NCBI RefSeq assembly: GCF_964204645.1
Contig: NC_134030.1
Span: 3,511,855-3,575,854, forward strand
Direction of reading: 5' to 3'
Origin: Tubulanus polymorphus
Taxonomy: Eukaryota > Nemertea > Palaeonemertea > Tubulaniformes > Tubulanidae
Length of the DNA: 64,000 bases
The position numbers and the translations under genes were made by a program. Shown in pieces: positions 1-16,329 of this stretch. Each line of letters starts with the position of its first letter. Position 1 is the first letter of the stretch. Below the pieces are notes generated by a model. It was not told the DNA's origin, did not search any database, and worked only from the letters and a program-made list of their open reading frames with translations.

Positions 1-192
1 GATAATACCCTGAGTGGAGCTCAGCGGGTTGAGGGATAAAACTGGACCTGCTGATAATACCCTGAGTGGTGCTCGGCGGGTTAAGGGATAAAACTGGACC
101 TGCTGATAATACCCTGAGTGGAGCTCAGCGGGTTGAGGGATAAAACTGGACCTGCTGATAATACCCTGAGTGGAGCTCAGCGGGTTGAGAGA
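1..192. repeat. Tandem array, 52-bp unit
   Basis: Copies begin at 1, 53, 105 and 157; the last is partial and decays near 190. Units begin GATAATACCCTGAG and contain AGCTCAGCGGGTT; the second copy carries a few substitutions. About 3.6 units are visible and the array probably continues left of the window. No coding potential is seen. Confidence 0.95.
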
Positions 193-1696
193 TGCAAAAA
201 TGATTTCTCATTCTATGAAAAATGCTAGATAAAAATTGTTGGAATGAAGTTCAGGCGATTAATGCACAGGTATAATAAACCGCACTGAGTCTTGCCGAGG
301 AGATTGGCACATTTAAAACATGTGAAAAATATCAGGTTTACAGTAAAATATCAGTGTTGTAGCTGTATTCGTTGTTGATGTAATATTCAATTATCAGTAT
401 GTACAGCCACACATCTGAACATGCCACATGTACAATAGTAAACTTACATTCAATCGATAATAGCCAATGATTGCGTATTGGGTTCGACAGAGAGAGAACC
501 GTTATAAGGGGAAAGGCCATATGGTAATGGCTTAATCGTATATAGAAATTCTAGGCTCAACGGGTAGTGACCCGACCAAAATGACAAAATCATAAAAGCC
601 CATTCATCACTTAGCTCCCGGGCCTAGACGTGACTCGGATTTCAGACCATTTCAATACAATAGCCAATCTAACAACTTAAGACCATTTTTGGACGCGACT
701 GAGCCCAGGACAACACTGTGACTTCAGTCCAAAAATCGTCTAAATTGAATTGATTATAGAAATGAGACTGGTATCAAAACTCGAACCCTTCAACTGTGAA
801 ACAATAAGTCTCGGTGGCCAGATTCAGCTCATCCAGGTCGTTAGTTTAGCCGGGGAGGTGGCTCCCTGGTTTAGCGATGGAATATATACCATTGGGTCTA
901 TAATACCTCAACATCAGCGATTACTATCACAAATTTCGAACATTGAAAAACGCTGACTTTCAAATGTTTTGTGAGCACCGCCCTAGGGACAACAGACAGT
1001 CGGTCCTTTGAGTATGATTAGTCATGAATTCTTGTTGCCAAGCCAGTTGCAATTTGAAAGCCATTCGTAATATTAACAAACAATAAAAACAAAAAGCAAT
1101 CTAGAATTATAGAAATAATGTATATAATAGAATGAATGGTAAAAACCTATAATTTCGTCGCACGATTTTTTTTGGGGAAATGAAAATAATGAAATGTTAG
1201 GCATGTTTTCAGTAAGGTCAGTTTTAATTTCAAGAGCTCAACTATCATCGGTCAAAGGATATGACAACTGAGACTGCACTCAGTTTCACCAGCACCAATA
1301 GTTCTACAGCTCGAATTACTAGTTCATTCCAAATGTGTTTTTTATGTTTAACCAGGGAATTTGTCCCTTTTATCTATTTGATTAATTTATTTGATTTTAT
1401 GCTCTTTTTTGTGTGACCCTCACGGCACCTGCCGGGAACGAAACATGGGTTTGATTTCAATTGGTTTTTACCCATATAGTCAATTGTTAACCAGCGGAAT
1501 TGGGCCCCGATGATTAGCTATAGAAAGTTGCCATGGATAAAACTCGTCCTCACTCCATTCAGGTCAAGTGACTAGTTTTAAAAACTGAAACGATTCGTGG
1601 GCGGAAAATTTAAAAACAAATCATCGATTGTTGGCGAATTCTAGACGTACTTCAATCAAACTGAGCTGATAACAAAATATACAATATTAGTCATTA
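193..1696. other. Spacer without recognised gene
   Basis: AT-rich single-copy-looking DNA with only short open frames (under 70 codons) on both strands. No conserved domain, convincing splice pattern or RNA gene was recognised. Confidence 0.6.
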
Positions 1697-4920
<3,224 letters not shown>

Positions 4921-5240
4921 TCAGGGTTCTTACGGACCAGCAAATCTAAAATTCCGTAATTTCCCCCGGCCCTTGACCATAACGTCCCTGATTAAACTAT
5001 AAGATATATCTTCAGTGGGGGCTGTGTCTCATCAAGAGGTTCCTTGTGCCACTCGTCACCAGCCAAGAACGACAATTCAAAGTCAAAATTCCCTGATTTT
5101 TCCTGCAGGGAATACCCTGAAGTTCCCTGATCTGTGAGATCACTAGATTTTCAATTCGCATTATGAAATATTTTCTCTGAAAATTGTAGCACACAAATAC
5201 GATGAAAAAAATCTTGAGATGGTTCAAAATTCAACAGGAG
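4921..5240. repeat. Dispersed repeat, copy 1 (related to 34021-34375)
   Basis: Shares with 34021-34375 an ordered set of blocks: CCTGATTAA near a TCAGTGGGGG-TGT segment, a TCATCACCGGC/TCGTCACCAGCC block, then ATTCCCTGATTTT and CTGCAGGGAA. The order of blocks indicates homologous mobile-element copies. No coding capacity is visible; the class is unknown. Confidence 0.6.
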
Positions 5241-6433
5241 TTTAAGGAACTGATTACACAACGATCTACCATATTCAACTAAACCCAAAAGTTATAATCG
5301 AAAAACTCTGAATAAAACATTTTGAATTCAACTTCATTGAATCTAATGCTGCGGTATGTTCTATCCTATTTCTATTCTTATACAAAACCCCTTTTGACCC
5401 ATGATCTTAGAACAAACAATCACATATTACATTATGTATATATACATATATTTACATAGGGCTGATATGAAAATCGAGATTCAGTTTAACTGGTATATCA
5501 TTCAAAAACATAAGTAGGTACGTCATTGGTCTGATAACCTGGATGGCAAATATGTCATCGACAAATAATCATAAAACGACGGTAAATTTCGGCGAGGAGG
5601 ACGTTGGGTTTTCTGTAAATGAGCAAAGAACGATATCAATTTACACCGAGCCCGTAAAGATGTCTGCCATTTATTGTCAAACATTGAAATATTATCTAAT
5701 GATTCGTCGTTAATCTTGTTTGTTCCTTCAACAGAATTCGGCATGAAATTCAAACTAACTGTGTGTTCTCGGTAAGGGAGGTTCTCCTGACAAAATAGGG
5801 TTTCTATGCCTAGAGTTAGCATTGAAACTGAAGTGAAGGTCTATTGCACAGCCATATAGCCATATACGGAACTGACTCTAGAAAGACATATGAGCAAGAT
5901 CTTAGACGAAAGTCGATTTGTCCCAACCAAAAACACCAGACTAGGCCCATAGCACCAATAGCTTGATTCCATGTGAATGCTTAGTGATTCACCTCACCTG
6001 CCACAGCATCTTTTTTCGTAGCATTTATTCACAAGGAAGTGAGTGATTCACATAAACCATGGGCCAAATATGAATCTGGCCCGGTCTAGGCCAGTTTTAC
6101 CCTGTGATCGCGGCTTAGGATTAGCATCGAAACTGGCGTCAAGTTTCGTAGCACAGTCATATCTAGGAATACACGAGTGAGATTCATAAGATTATAAGTG
6201 TTGATGATGTAGCCTGATACAGCTAGTCCCGGCACTCACTAACCGCGCTATACTGATTATGAGGTCTCTTTATCTAATCGATATATCACCGATTGGGACG
6301 TTTCGCATGTTCGAATAATATCTAAAACCCCATTGAGAATACCGGTCACCCCAGTAACAAGCGGCGCTTGCCTCCGTAACCCGACGGATGAGCGACAATT
6401 ACGCACGAAGGAATTAATGAATTTATACATGAT

Positions 6434-6469
6434 ACCAGCAGCAGCAGCAGCAGCGGCAGCAGCAGCAGT
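6434..6469. repeat. (CAG)n trinucleotide repeat
   Basis: About a dozen CAG/GCA units with one CGG interruption. Short open frames on both strands read it as poly-Ala, but there is no other sign of a coding exon. Confidence 0.9.
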
Positions 6470-7263
6470 ACACATTCAATACAGAGCAGCAGCACGAAAA
6501 CAATTCATAATGCGACACATGACAAAATCAACATTTCATCAACTGCATCAATCACATGAATCCATATAGATAGATTGAAAACTATCTTTAGATAATCACG
6601 ACATAGCTGCATTCAATACAGCCTACCATAATCCGGGGCATTCACTCGCGATAATATTCAAAAATATATTTACTAATATAATTTACTAGTAATCACCATC
6701 GGTGAAACGCTTTGAGCGTGTGTTGTAATGATAATATATATAAATTGCACACCAAGAACGGAAAATATAGCGCGAAAAGTTACCTCGAGTATGAATGAAT
6801 AAACTATAGCTATTAACATATCAACTGTACAATCGTGATAGTCTGGAATCTGGAAAGGAATATCAAAGACACACATTTCGGACTCGATAACTTTTCCTAC
6901 TTAATGGGATTTTATTTCACTAATAATGTCAATGATTTATATTCTCATTACAAATAAGTTTTTCGATAGTTACTCATAAAAAAAAATATGTATATAAACC
7001 ACAGACCACAAATTGAATTGTGGTTTTGCCACAGTGAATATTCACAGCGATTTCGAAAGGAGCTTATTTTAACCTATAATCTCTAATAACACTCTATACC
7101 TGACAACAACGAATAGTTATTGAGGTTAAGATGGTTTTTTTTCTGCGTCAGAATTCAGTAGATAAACCAGGTAGGCCTATTCATAAACTAGGTAGGCCTA
7201 CTCGACGAGCAACGTTGACATTTCAGAATTATGAGTAACCCCTCTTTATTTACTCCTGTTACT

Positions 7264-7265
<2 letters not shown>

Positions 7266-7306
<41 letters not shown>
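7266..7306. repeat. (AT)n microsatellite
   Basis: About 40 bp of alternating AT followed by a T-run. Confidence 0.95.
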
Positions 7307-7307
<1 letters not shown>

Positions 7308-8841
7308 TTCCATGGATTTCCCACAAAGGATCTTCAGATGAAAAAAATCATGATCAAACACTTTGTTGGCTATTTTCCTGTTTTTCGGAATCTATGCGAC
7401 ATTTTTAACCTTTGCTCCCGAGGAGTGCATTAGAACTGTTTTAAAAATAGATACCTGTGCTATATGAATTACATTCATTATCATTACTTAGGTCTTACTA
7501 TCTATTAATGATAATATTTTATAAATATATCATTCATTATCATTTTTGAACCCAGTTTATTATCATTAAATATCATTTGCAAAATCCCACAATTGTTGAA
7601 AGACTAAGTTTATTCGAATCACTAGAAATGTTTCGGGTGGTTCTGACTCGTCGGTTTCAGACTGAAGATGGGTGGTAGGAACCACTGATTGATTTAATAC
7701 CATCACCGATATCGTTATCATTTTTGGACTTCGACAATTTTAGGGACACTACAGCATAACTGATGAAAAAAAGAGATTAAGCTTGTGTGGCACACGGCGT
7801 AAGTGACTCCATTTCGTTTATGGTTCGTAGAGATTGATATCGGTATAGACTGGAATGCTAATAATGTTGTCAAGGAGAACATTGTCAAACAAAACTCAGC
7901 CAGCGCTACACGTTACACGTCGCATTCAGTACATAGACTTCAACTCATTCAACTGATAATAACATTACATTTTGAATATTGTTACATTCGATGACCTCTC
8001 AGGGTCCGATCTAAGAACTTGTCCGATTGCCCAGGACAAGTATATTCTCATCAGGGCAAGTAGGTTATCATTATCACTTGTCTCCCCCCCCCCCCGGGCT
8101 AGTGAAATTTAATGTCAGAAAATGTTTTTTCCACTCGATGCAACGGATGATAGTGCCACCAATCGGACTGCCTGTGTAGGGGAAGTAGCTTTTGGAGGGG
8201 GCAAGCGAAATTTCAAATATGCTTGCCCCTCGGGCAAGTGACTTTCATTCCTTAAATGTACTGTCATCATTTACAAGAACCAGTTAATTTCGAAATTAAT
8301 CAACTGTAATATTCTCGGGAAGGGTAACAGTGCCGGGTTGAAACCAATGTTCTGAAATGGTCGATTAAGGGGCAAACCAATCCAAACCGATTCAACATTT
8401 TAATGCGCCCTCAAAAACGTTAAGAACGAATGGACAATAAATCCAAATAGACCCTGAAAAAGCCAGATAAACCCTTTTCACTCGGTTTATTTTCTTAAAT
8501 CTAGTGGGGGATGGTTGCCAGAGCTTCATCAACGCTTACACCTTTGGCATTCACATGGGCAAATGCACCCTTTTCAAATGAAATGTCCTTTCAAATTTTC
8601 AGGTCTAACCCCATTCAATCAATCCTAAACGTGTCCTCATTCGCCAATGCGCTGATCAGCTATAAACTGAATCGCCAGCATTGATGATTCCGAAGAAAAA
8701 AGATTTCTATACAAGAATTTTCCATTCATAATAATCATTCAGCGAATACATGTGACTGATAGTCATAGTCTTGACACAGTAAAATACTTGTACATACACG
8801 TTATCTATTCAGTGAAAGGTCGTTTTTCATTCTATTATATG

Positions 8842-8847
<6 letters not shown>

Positions 8848-8872
<25 letters not shown>
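8848..8872. repeat. (AT)n microsatellite
   Basis: About 25 bp of alternating AT after ATGCACACAT. Confidence 0.9.
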
Positions 8873-8873
<1 letters not shown>

Positions 8874-11800
8874 CGCATGATATCAAAGACAAGAAAAAAC
8901 CGCTTGGGAAACAAGTAGACATTTTCTGAATGAGAAACTGATGCAGATACTATGATCTGCGTGTGAGGTGTGAATGAGTGTCACGTTCCTCGCATTCGAG
9001 GCTTTCTCTAGATCTTCTCCGGAACAATTATCGAAATGATCGGATTAATTTGTCATCGTCAATTTCCATACACGGAATCGTTCCGGCAAAATCTGGCTCC
9101 TCACGCGCCATTGACCGGATTGGGTCGATACCCGCACGCGCGCACAGTCCAAAAAAGTAAAAATAACGACAGTCGATGGTTGAAGAATTAACCAAGACTT
9201 AAACCTAGAGAACAAGAGAATATACCGACTAGCCTTGGCTGTGTGTCTTATATTAGATGAAGGACCATTTTGAAGTTTTTCTAGTTTTGCAATGAGTTTT
9301 TCTATAAAAAAATCACAACAATTCCTCTGTAGTTGTGAAAAGACGGATGATTCTGCTCTCAGTCAGTCTTAAAGCGTTCATACTTATTTCAAATACCGAC
9401 GCGTTCACATTAATCATACAATCAAATTCCACGAAAAACTCGCGCATAAAAACGGGTTCCAAAAGAATTTCGTCGCGCAGAATACTTTTCGAATATCCAT
9501 TTCGGAATATGCGGCCGTGACGTTTTCGATTCACGGTGGTTGGATAGAGATAATAGAACCGCGAATTCAACCCGTAAAATTATTGCGGTTACAATGCATT
9601 CATTCTATAAAGAAGCACTCATAAAAGGGTCCATGTTTGAAAGGTTGTTAACCGGTAATTAATGGGTGAAATATGAAGACATACCGGGGTTAGATCACGT
9701 CAAAATGGTGCAAAAATGCTGGACTGCAGTTGAGTTAGTCTGAAGCTAGTACGAGATCTAAAACTCTGTATGATAAGTGTAGATATAATGGAAAAGCATT
9801 AAGTCACAGCGTGAATCTATGATCGGTCGGGAATCTCTGATTCTTACGAACAGATGCCGACTGAAAATATTTACCGATTCTACAAACGGTAAAATGAACC
9901 TAAACCAATGAAGAATTTCAGAATTGCACCGTATCGACCTATAATACACCATCCAACTGACAGACACGGCCATGGATCATGTACTGGACATGACTGACTC
10001 TAACTGGGCGAGCCACTTTCAACCATTCACAAATTCCCTGAAGTTTCCCGAATTTTCAACGCGATTACGCAAAATACCCCTAGTGAATTCGCAGCAGGTG
10101 AATGGAGAAATTTCATTGTTTAGAATTCATTTATCAGAATCATGCATCGATAAAGAATTACATTGACATTAGCATATCCGATTTCCTGAGTTCTCCAAGT
10201 CAGCGGCCCCCTGTTCGATACTTCAAAAAATTCCCACCCCTCAAACTTTTTGACAACAAATTCATAATTTTATTATGTTTATTACGTCAGCATTATTGGG
10301 AGAGGAAGGTCGGAGTGCGCGAGACGAGAGGTATTCACAGAAATAATCACTTCAAAATACAGAAAGAAATTTTCCAATACCAGCTGTAATCAGAACCCGA
10401 CAAAAATGCAGTAGCCATTAGAGATATGTATATAAATAGATCATTGCCTTGTTTGTTGTATAAATACGTTATTCCAGTAGAAAAACTGGAAAGACGAAAT
10501 TTTTTGCCAAGGGTTATAGGCCTACTCTTAAATACACATTAATAGATTAATACACTGTCGAGTAGAAAATACCATCAGCATTTCCGAAACAAAAGACAAA
10601 TCTATGTCACCTACACAGAATATGTGTACACAGACATAAAAACATTGTGCAGCATCTAATAATTCATAATTACTAACGATTAGTTAATTAGATCACGTAC
10701 AAATCACGGCATAGAACCATCATCTGATGCCTACCCCGTTCTTTTTTTCTCTAACAATGAAAAAAGAATGATAATGCTCCGTATTTGTGTCATTACATCG
10801 GATCGGATGAGTCGATAGTCAGCACTTATTCCTGAATCCAAAGACGAACTTCCGGCGTTTATTCAAAAAAAAATCAGCGATTAAACCCTAAGAGAATATA
10901 TAGAAAATACATCTGCAATCAAATCAAATTTTTCAAAATCATAGAAGGCAAGTGACAGGGTCTCACTAATCTGTCCACATAGACCGCGATAAATTTGTCA
11001 GTAGAAATTTCCTATGACGACGTTGAGTCTGAAAAGTAAGTACTTTTCAGTACTTTCAGGATCTTACCTGAAAGTTAGCACTAATCAGGGTCTATCTCAA
11101 TCTTTTCCAAAAGAAAGCACGTGCAGCATGACCACACAGGCTTCGCCACAACCACCACCACCACCGGGCTTCATAATACACCGGGCGCTGGGGGAACAAT
11201 TACTGAACTGTTGAGTGGAAACAAATTCACAGTTTGCAGTAAGTAGAACCAAGGCTTGTGAAGAATTACAACAAAAAAAATTCATTCTTTTCACGTCCAG
11301 ATTGATAGGAAAACCTTACTCATTACGTACACAAATATATAATGTATGTATGTATGTATGATCGAGTATAGTCGAGTATAACTCATCTTACATTCACAGG
11401 CAGCTGCTAAAAATACTGCTAACAGTTTCTTCATCTTCGTCCGTCTATTTTCTGGTATAACAAAGATATATACACGCATACACACACACCCTTCTCTCAG
11501 ACTGAGAACATAAACCTCAACATAGCTGACTTTTCATTGTACAATAAAACAGGGGCAGATCCCCGATCGGGGCATTTTGAGATTATAAGACATGCCGTTT
11601 TGTGGTGGGTCTTTTTGAAAACTCGGAGCTGTGAAAGTATTTGGCCGTTGATGGGGTGGGAGTCATGAGCCCCCATGTAAGCGTCGACAAACATTATCTT
11701 CTCCGTCACATTGTTTCATTTTGATTTTCTTCTAAAAAGTTTTTCCAAACGATTTGATGCTACTACATTTTCAAATGGTCTGAAGCGGCGATATTTCGTC

Positions 11801-13606
11801 AAACGACTGCGACAGACTGTTTAATTATATCAGTGTATCTGACCTTGAGTGCAATTATGCACGAGTCCAGCTCAGTATTGATCAACAGAAGATCAATAGT
11901 CATTATTCATGTGAAGTTCACGCCTTCGCGATGATCGCAAACATTTTTGATGAAAGCAGTAACGGATCGAAAGAGGGCAAACCCATTGATGACCAGAGTA
12001 CTTATTTTGAAAATGGTAGGTCTGCAGCCAGACTAATCTCAGCAGTACGGTAGATGGTTATAATACATTCAATGGTGCGAATGACATGAAAATCAGTGCA
12101 AGTAATTTGCCATCGCACATCAACAGATACTAGGCACTAGACTAGGCACTAGCCTATCTATCTAGTCTATCAAATTGAGGGAAATCAGGACAACAGTGAG
12201 ATAAAATGAAATAATTACAATGATTATCAGTCAGTTATACAATAATCATCATTCTCATCATTCTCGTCATCATCAGCGGCACATCCTCATCAAAAACTGT
12301 GAGATGAAAAACTAGTGTTTACTAAAGTGAACATTGTCGTTGAAATCTCAAAACGCTGAGCGGAGTACAGACTTAAATCTCATTGGAAAGGGCTGATGCC
12401 AGGCTGCAAATTGAAATGGCTTCCTGCATCAATGTTCCTGGTTATTTCTAGGCCTAGTCTGCTGAATCTTAACTGTACTCTCAGTAGACACGGAACTATG
12501 GAACCACCCCCCCCTCCCCCTAATGAGTAATAAATAGGGTGTGGAGCAGAAAACCGATATAGCATTCTGGCCTGGCATATGATATGTATGGTAATAAATT
12601 GGTCTATTGATTAGCGTTACTAGTATTCTTAGTGGTTCAACTGACAAATGTTGCGATCAGAGTTCGAATAAGTCAAATCATTAATGAATGCAGGGTTAGA
12701 TCTACTGGGCAGTTGAAAATCTTTGTAACATTAGGGCCCATTTTTGCTATCAATGACGATTTAAATTGATATAGTTCTAGAGATAGCCTAGATGAGACAC
12801 TATCTGAAATATCTTAATACTTATAGTAGTTTTCAGAGTAATTTGAAATTGAAACTACTCACAAATATTAGCAAAAATATGTATTTTGATATTAGTCATA
12901 GTGAGGTCTGAATATATCTGCAGTATACAGAAAATATATTATTTTTTGGAAGGATCTGTGAATGTCTAAAACTCTGGTTCCAAATCCTATCTCTTGAGAA
13001 GTAGTTAGAAGAACTTATCGATGTTAAGTGGTTAGCAACTAGGACCTACTGATTACTATTCTGTGAATAGGCTAGAATGAAATTTCAATCATTTTTCAGG
13101 TCGCAGGTAATAAATGTTAGGTCTAGCATTAGACAGCAGATGGCAGCACGTTACTAGTCGTATATCCTCACCATTACTCTGATTCATACTCAACAGACCT
13201 CACAGTCGATTCATTACACAATCATGTGTGTAATAATTGTTTTCAGTATAAACTAGCTATCAATAAAATACTACATATCATTACTCAAGATTCAAAAAGC
13301 CCGAGACCTTTGTCAAAAAATGTATATATATATGTAAGTTACACTTCTTTTCTTTCCCAAAAGCATGCTCTAAATTCCAGTCGCTCTATTAGACTATGCC
13401 TAGGCCTACAGTAATTAGGCTAGACTCTAAACATACCTTAATACTTATCCTAATGAAAAAGTATAAAAAAATAAAGAGGACCTATCTATTTATTTTGGTA
13501 GTATATATGCATATAGGTATGCAAGAAGAGATTTTGTAAGGGGCAGCATTAGTCTGGCTTTTAGTAGACCTTGTTCCCAAACAATGTCTATATGTATGTA
13601 TATATA

Positions 13607-13861
13607 TATGCCAAATGTCACAGAGCCGACGGCGTCACCTGTATGATGAGCTGACGTTGACCGCGTAACACCGAACGTCAGACTCAGGCTCTACAAGTCG
13701 CCAACACTCCTCGGGTGACAGGTCACGTATCTCCTCCAAGCGGTCCTGGGTTCTTCGCTCCAGCTACCTACCACAGTGTCTGCACCAATGGGCCGGGACA
13801 AGCTGCGGGAAGCTTTATTAAACGACGAGGGGTGTCCTCAATTGACGAGTAACAGCACCCA
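13607..13861. other. GC-richer island, unidentified
   Basis: About 250 bp with clearly higher GC than its surroundings. In one minus-strand frame it reads a short arginine/tryptophan-rich stretch before a stop. The sharp compositional edge suggests an inserted repeat or a decayed retroelement fragment, but no family was recognised and no terminal repeats were found. Confidence 0.35.
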
Positions 13862-14469
13862 AATTAAACAATGAATACCGAATAAAGTATATGATGATAT
13901 CGCTTTATTTTACGAAAAGCTACCTTTCCATTCCGGTTTCTTTCCAAAACGGAAGCGTGTTCACAAAAATTACAAAAGAAGAGGGCGCCACAATACAGTA
14001 TTAACATCCAGCGGAGCCACCCAATCACATTAGAATTAGGCTGAAAGTGCACATATAAGGTTGATTTTTATCCCTCATTTTGGGGGGACGAAGCTTTGAG
14101 CAGGAGACCACGTACATCATCTGGTATTCAGACTAGGGCAGCATCATCGAGCAATTAAGAACTGGTCGCAGTTGCGCAAAAATTGAAAGAGGCAGACAAT
14201 GTGTGAGACACAGAGTAGATGGAAGCAAGGGCTGGACATAAACTTCAAAAAGGTTCTAAAACTCACACAATGGGTTAAAGTCTTTTAGTTTCGATTTTGC
14301 AACTTCTTCTTGGCAAGTGATGATAAAGACTCAAGACTACTACACAAGAGATACGGCGGTACCGACCTGGGCTGGGGGACGGTACCGACTTATCATCAAG
14401 TCATTTTATTTGATGATTTACTTTACTAATTAACATCAGCAGTCTACAAAACTGTCTGTAAAACCTCAC

Positions 14470-14542
14470 CTCTTTCAAACTTCTTGCCATCTGGATCTAT
14501 GTCTTTGACATCAAAGATATCTTCGAAAAGGACACCAGCCAT
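14470..14542 (-). CDS. POLR2H: POLR2H (RPABC3/RPB8), first coding exon only
   Basis: This 73-bp exon encodes 24 residues, [20 protein letters not shown] then KFER, nearly identical to the N-terminus of the RPB8 subunit shared by RNA polymerases I, II and III. The exon ends with one extra G before a GTGAGG donor, giving the phase needed to continue with the family's Val-Ser-Arg. The ATG follows a short AT-rich leader. RPB8 is a small (about 150 aa) OB-fold-like nuclear subunit. The remaining exons should lie at lower coordinates on this strand but were not found, so they are either behind an intron longer than about 14 kb or this is an orphan exon. The perfect frame and good donor favour a live gene. 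Confidence 0.8.
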
Positions 14543-14981
14543 TTCTTAATTTGTATATTCTGCAAAAAGTTGAAATTTTTGAGTTCAGTCACTTCCGCGT
14601 TTCCTCACTGGAGCCCGAACATGTAACAGGTTCGCAGAAAATGAAAATATTTCTAATTGCTTCTATACAAAACTTTATCAATAAATATCTTCAAAAGGTA
14701 TTTAGACTATTTATAAAAATTTAATCGGCTGATTTTAGTCACTAATTACTCAAAAATTCATTTTTGAACTTTCAGAATGTGCATGGATAGGTGGCAGCAC
14801 GTCCTAGTCATAGATTTGTCGGAACACAAATATTCTTCACGGAAATGAAAGTCAAAGGTCACGATTATGACGCATGATGATAACCGTGACATCAGCGGTG
14901 AAGGGTCACACATTCACGATCCAATAAATGAACAAATTCATCAAACTCGTAAAAATTATTTTTTTGAAAACATTTATTGCA

Positions 14982-15208
<227 letters not shown>

Positions 15209-16030
15209 TCCTAATTCATTACCAACAACTAAAGTACATTTACTAGCACTACGATCCCATGAAACAGATTATATATAAATCACCTTTATATTTCGATACA
15301 TTCAGAAGAATCGTTTAAAAATAAATGTAGTAGTAAAAATTTGACATGTAAATTAAAACAATAAGATCATTGTAAAAAGTACCGGTACGCAATCAACCAG
15401 AATACTGAATGACAGAACTGTTAAAATACAGCAAAGTTATTCAAAGGCCATGAATATTATGAAATGACAGTACTCATTTATTCAACATACACAAATTCCC
15501 TTGGTATTTACCCAGTCATGTAAAAAATATTTTTCTACATCAACACTGTAAGACCCATTCCCTCCCTGTCCATATAAATCAAATCAATTGACTTGAGTTC
15601 TATGCCCTTATATACCGCCCTTGAATGCAACCTAAGAATTCTGCAGTTCACACATAGTAGTTCTATTTTGCAAATATTTTACAGGATCAGCACTTTACTG
15701 ATTTACACAAAATAATGCAATTTGAATCATCCATTTATTCGGTAAAGCAATATTCATAAATCAGTGGATATCATCAACACAATAAATGCTTTAGGGATAT
15801 ACTTAAATAAGATTGTCTTGCTTATGAGAAAGTCAGAAATGTACAAATACAGTAGACCCTGCTAAAGATGGATCTGTAAGGACCATGAAAATTTGAGAGA
15901 TATCCAAGTTAGGTACTTATCATATAGTCACAGAAATATTTCAGGAAATCTCAAACAGTTCTCTAGAGTTGAGCGGAGTCTAACATGAATCAAACATATC
16001 ATTGAAGTAAGGCATTTTACATGAATCTAA

Positions 16031-16251
16031 GGCCAAAAAAAATTGATACCTTGTTTCTCCGCTCTGCTGAGCTTAAATGTTGACCCGGCCGGCCGCCTAT
16101 CTACCCTATACATTACTTTTTAAAAAATCGTGATCAATTTCACCATAACAGACCCGGCCGCTATAGAAATGAACTGTTTATAAATTTTATCATATTTTAC
16201 AAAAATGACCCGGCCGCTGCAGAGAAACAAGGTATGATTTTTGTTTAGCCT
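16031..16251. mobile_element. Foldback (MITE-like) element with three GACCCGGCCG motifs
   Basis: Imperfect terminal inverted repeats: GATACCTTGTTTCTC near 16045-16059 pairs with GAGAAACAAGGTAT at 16222-16235, extending outward through GGCCAAAA-like sequence. Inside, GACCCGGCCG occurs three times (near 16082, 16150 and 16207). It sits just downstream of the LIPE stop codon (minus strand), so it may fall in that gene's 3' UTR. No coding capacity. Confidence 0.6.
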
Positions 16252-16329
16252 CTAAATAATCATTGAAGTGAAAACATTTTCAAACATCATTACATAATTG
16301 CGAATTAACAACTATATCGAAAGACCAGT

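Larger units (their letters stand above)
5241..14460. other. Long spacer or intron without recognised gene
   Basis: About 9 kb of AT-rich DNA with only short, low-complexity-driven open frames. If the POLR2H exon at 14.5 kb belongs to an intact gene, this stretch lies downstream of it and could be its first intron. I looked on the minus strand for codons matching the remaining RPABC3 protein and did not find them. It holds (AT)n tracts at 7266-7306 and 8848-8872, a C-run near 8086-8096 and a trinucleotide repeat near 6434-6469. Confidence 0.5.
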
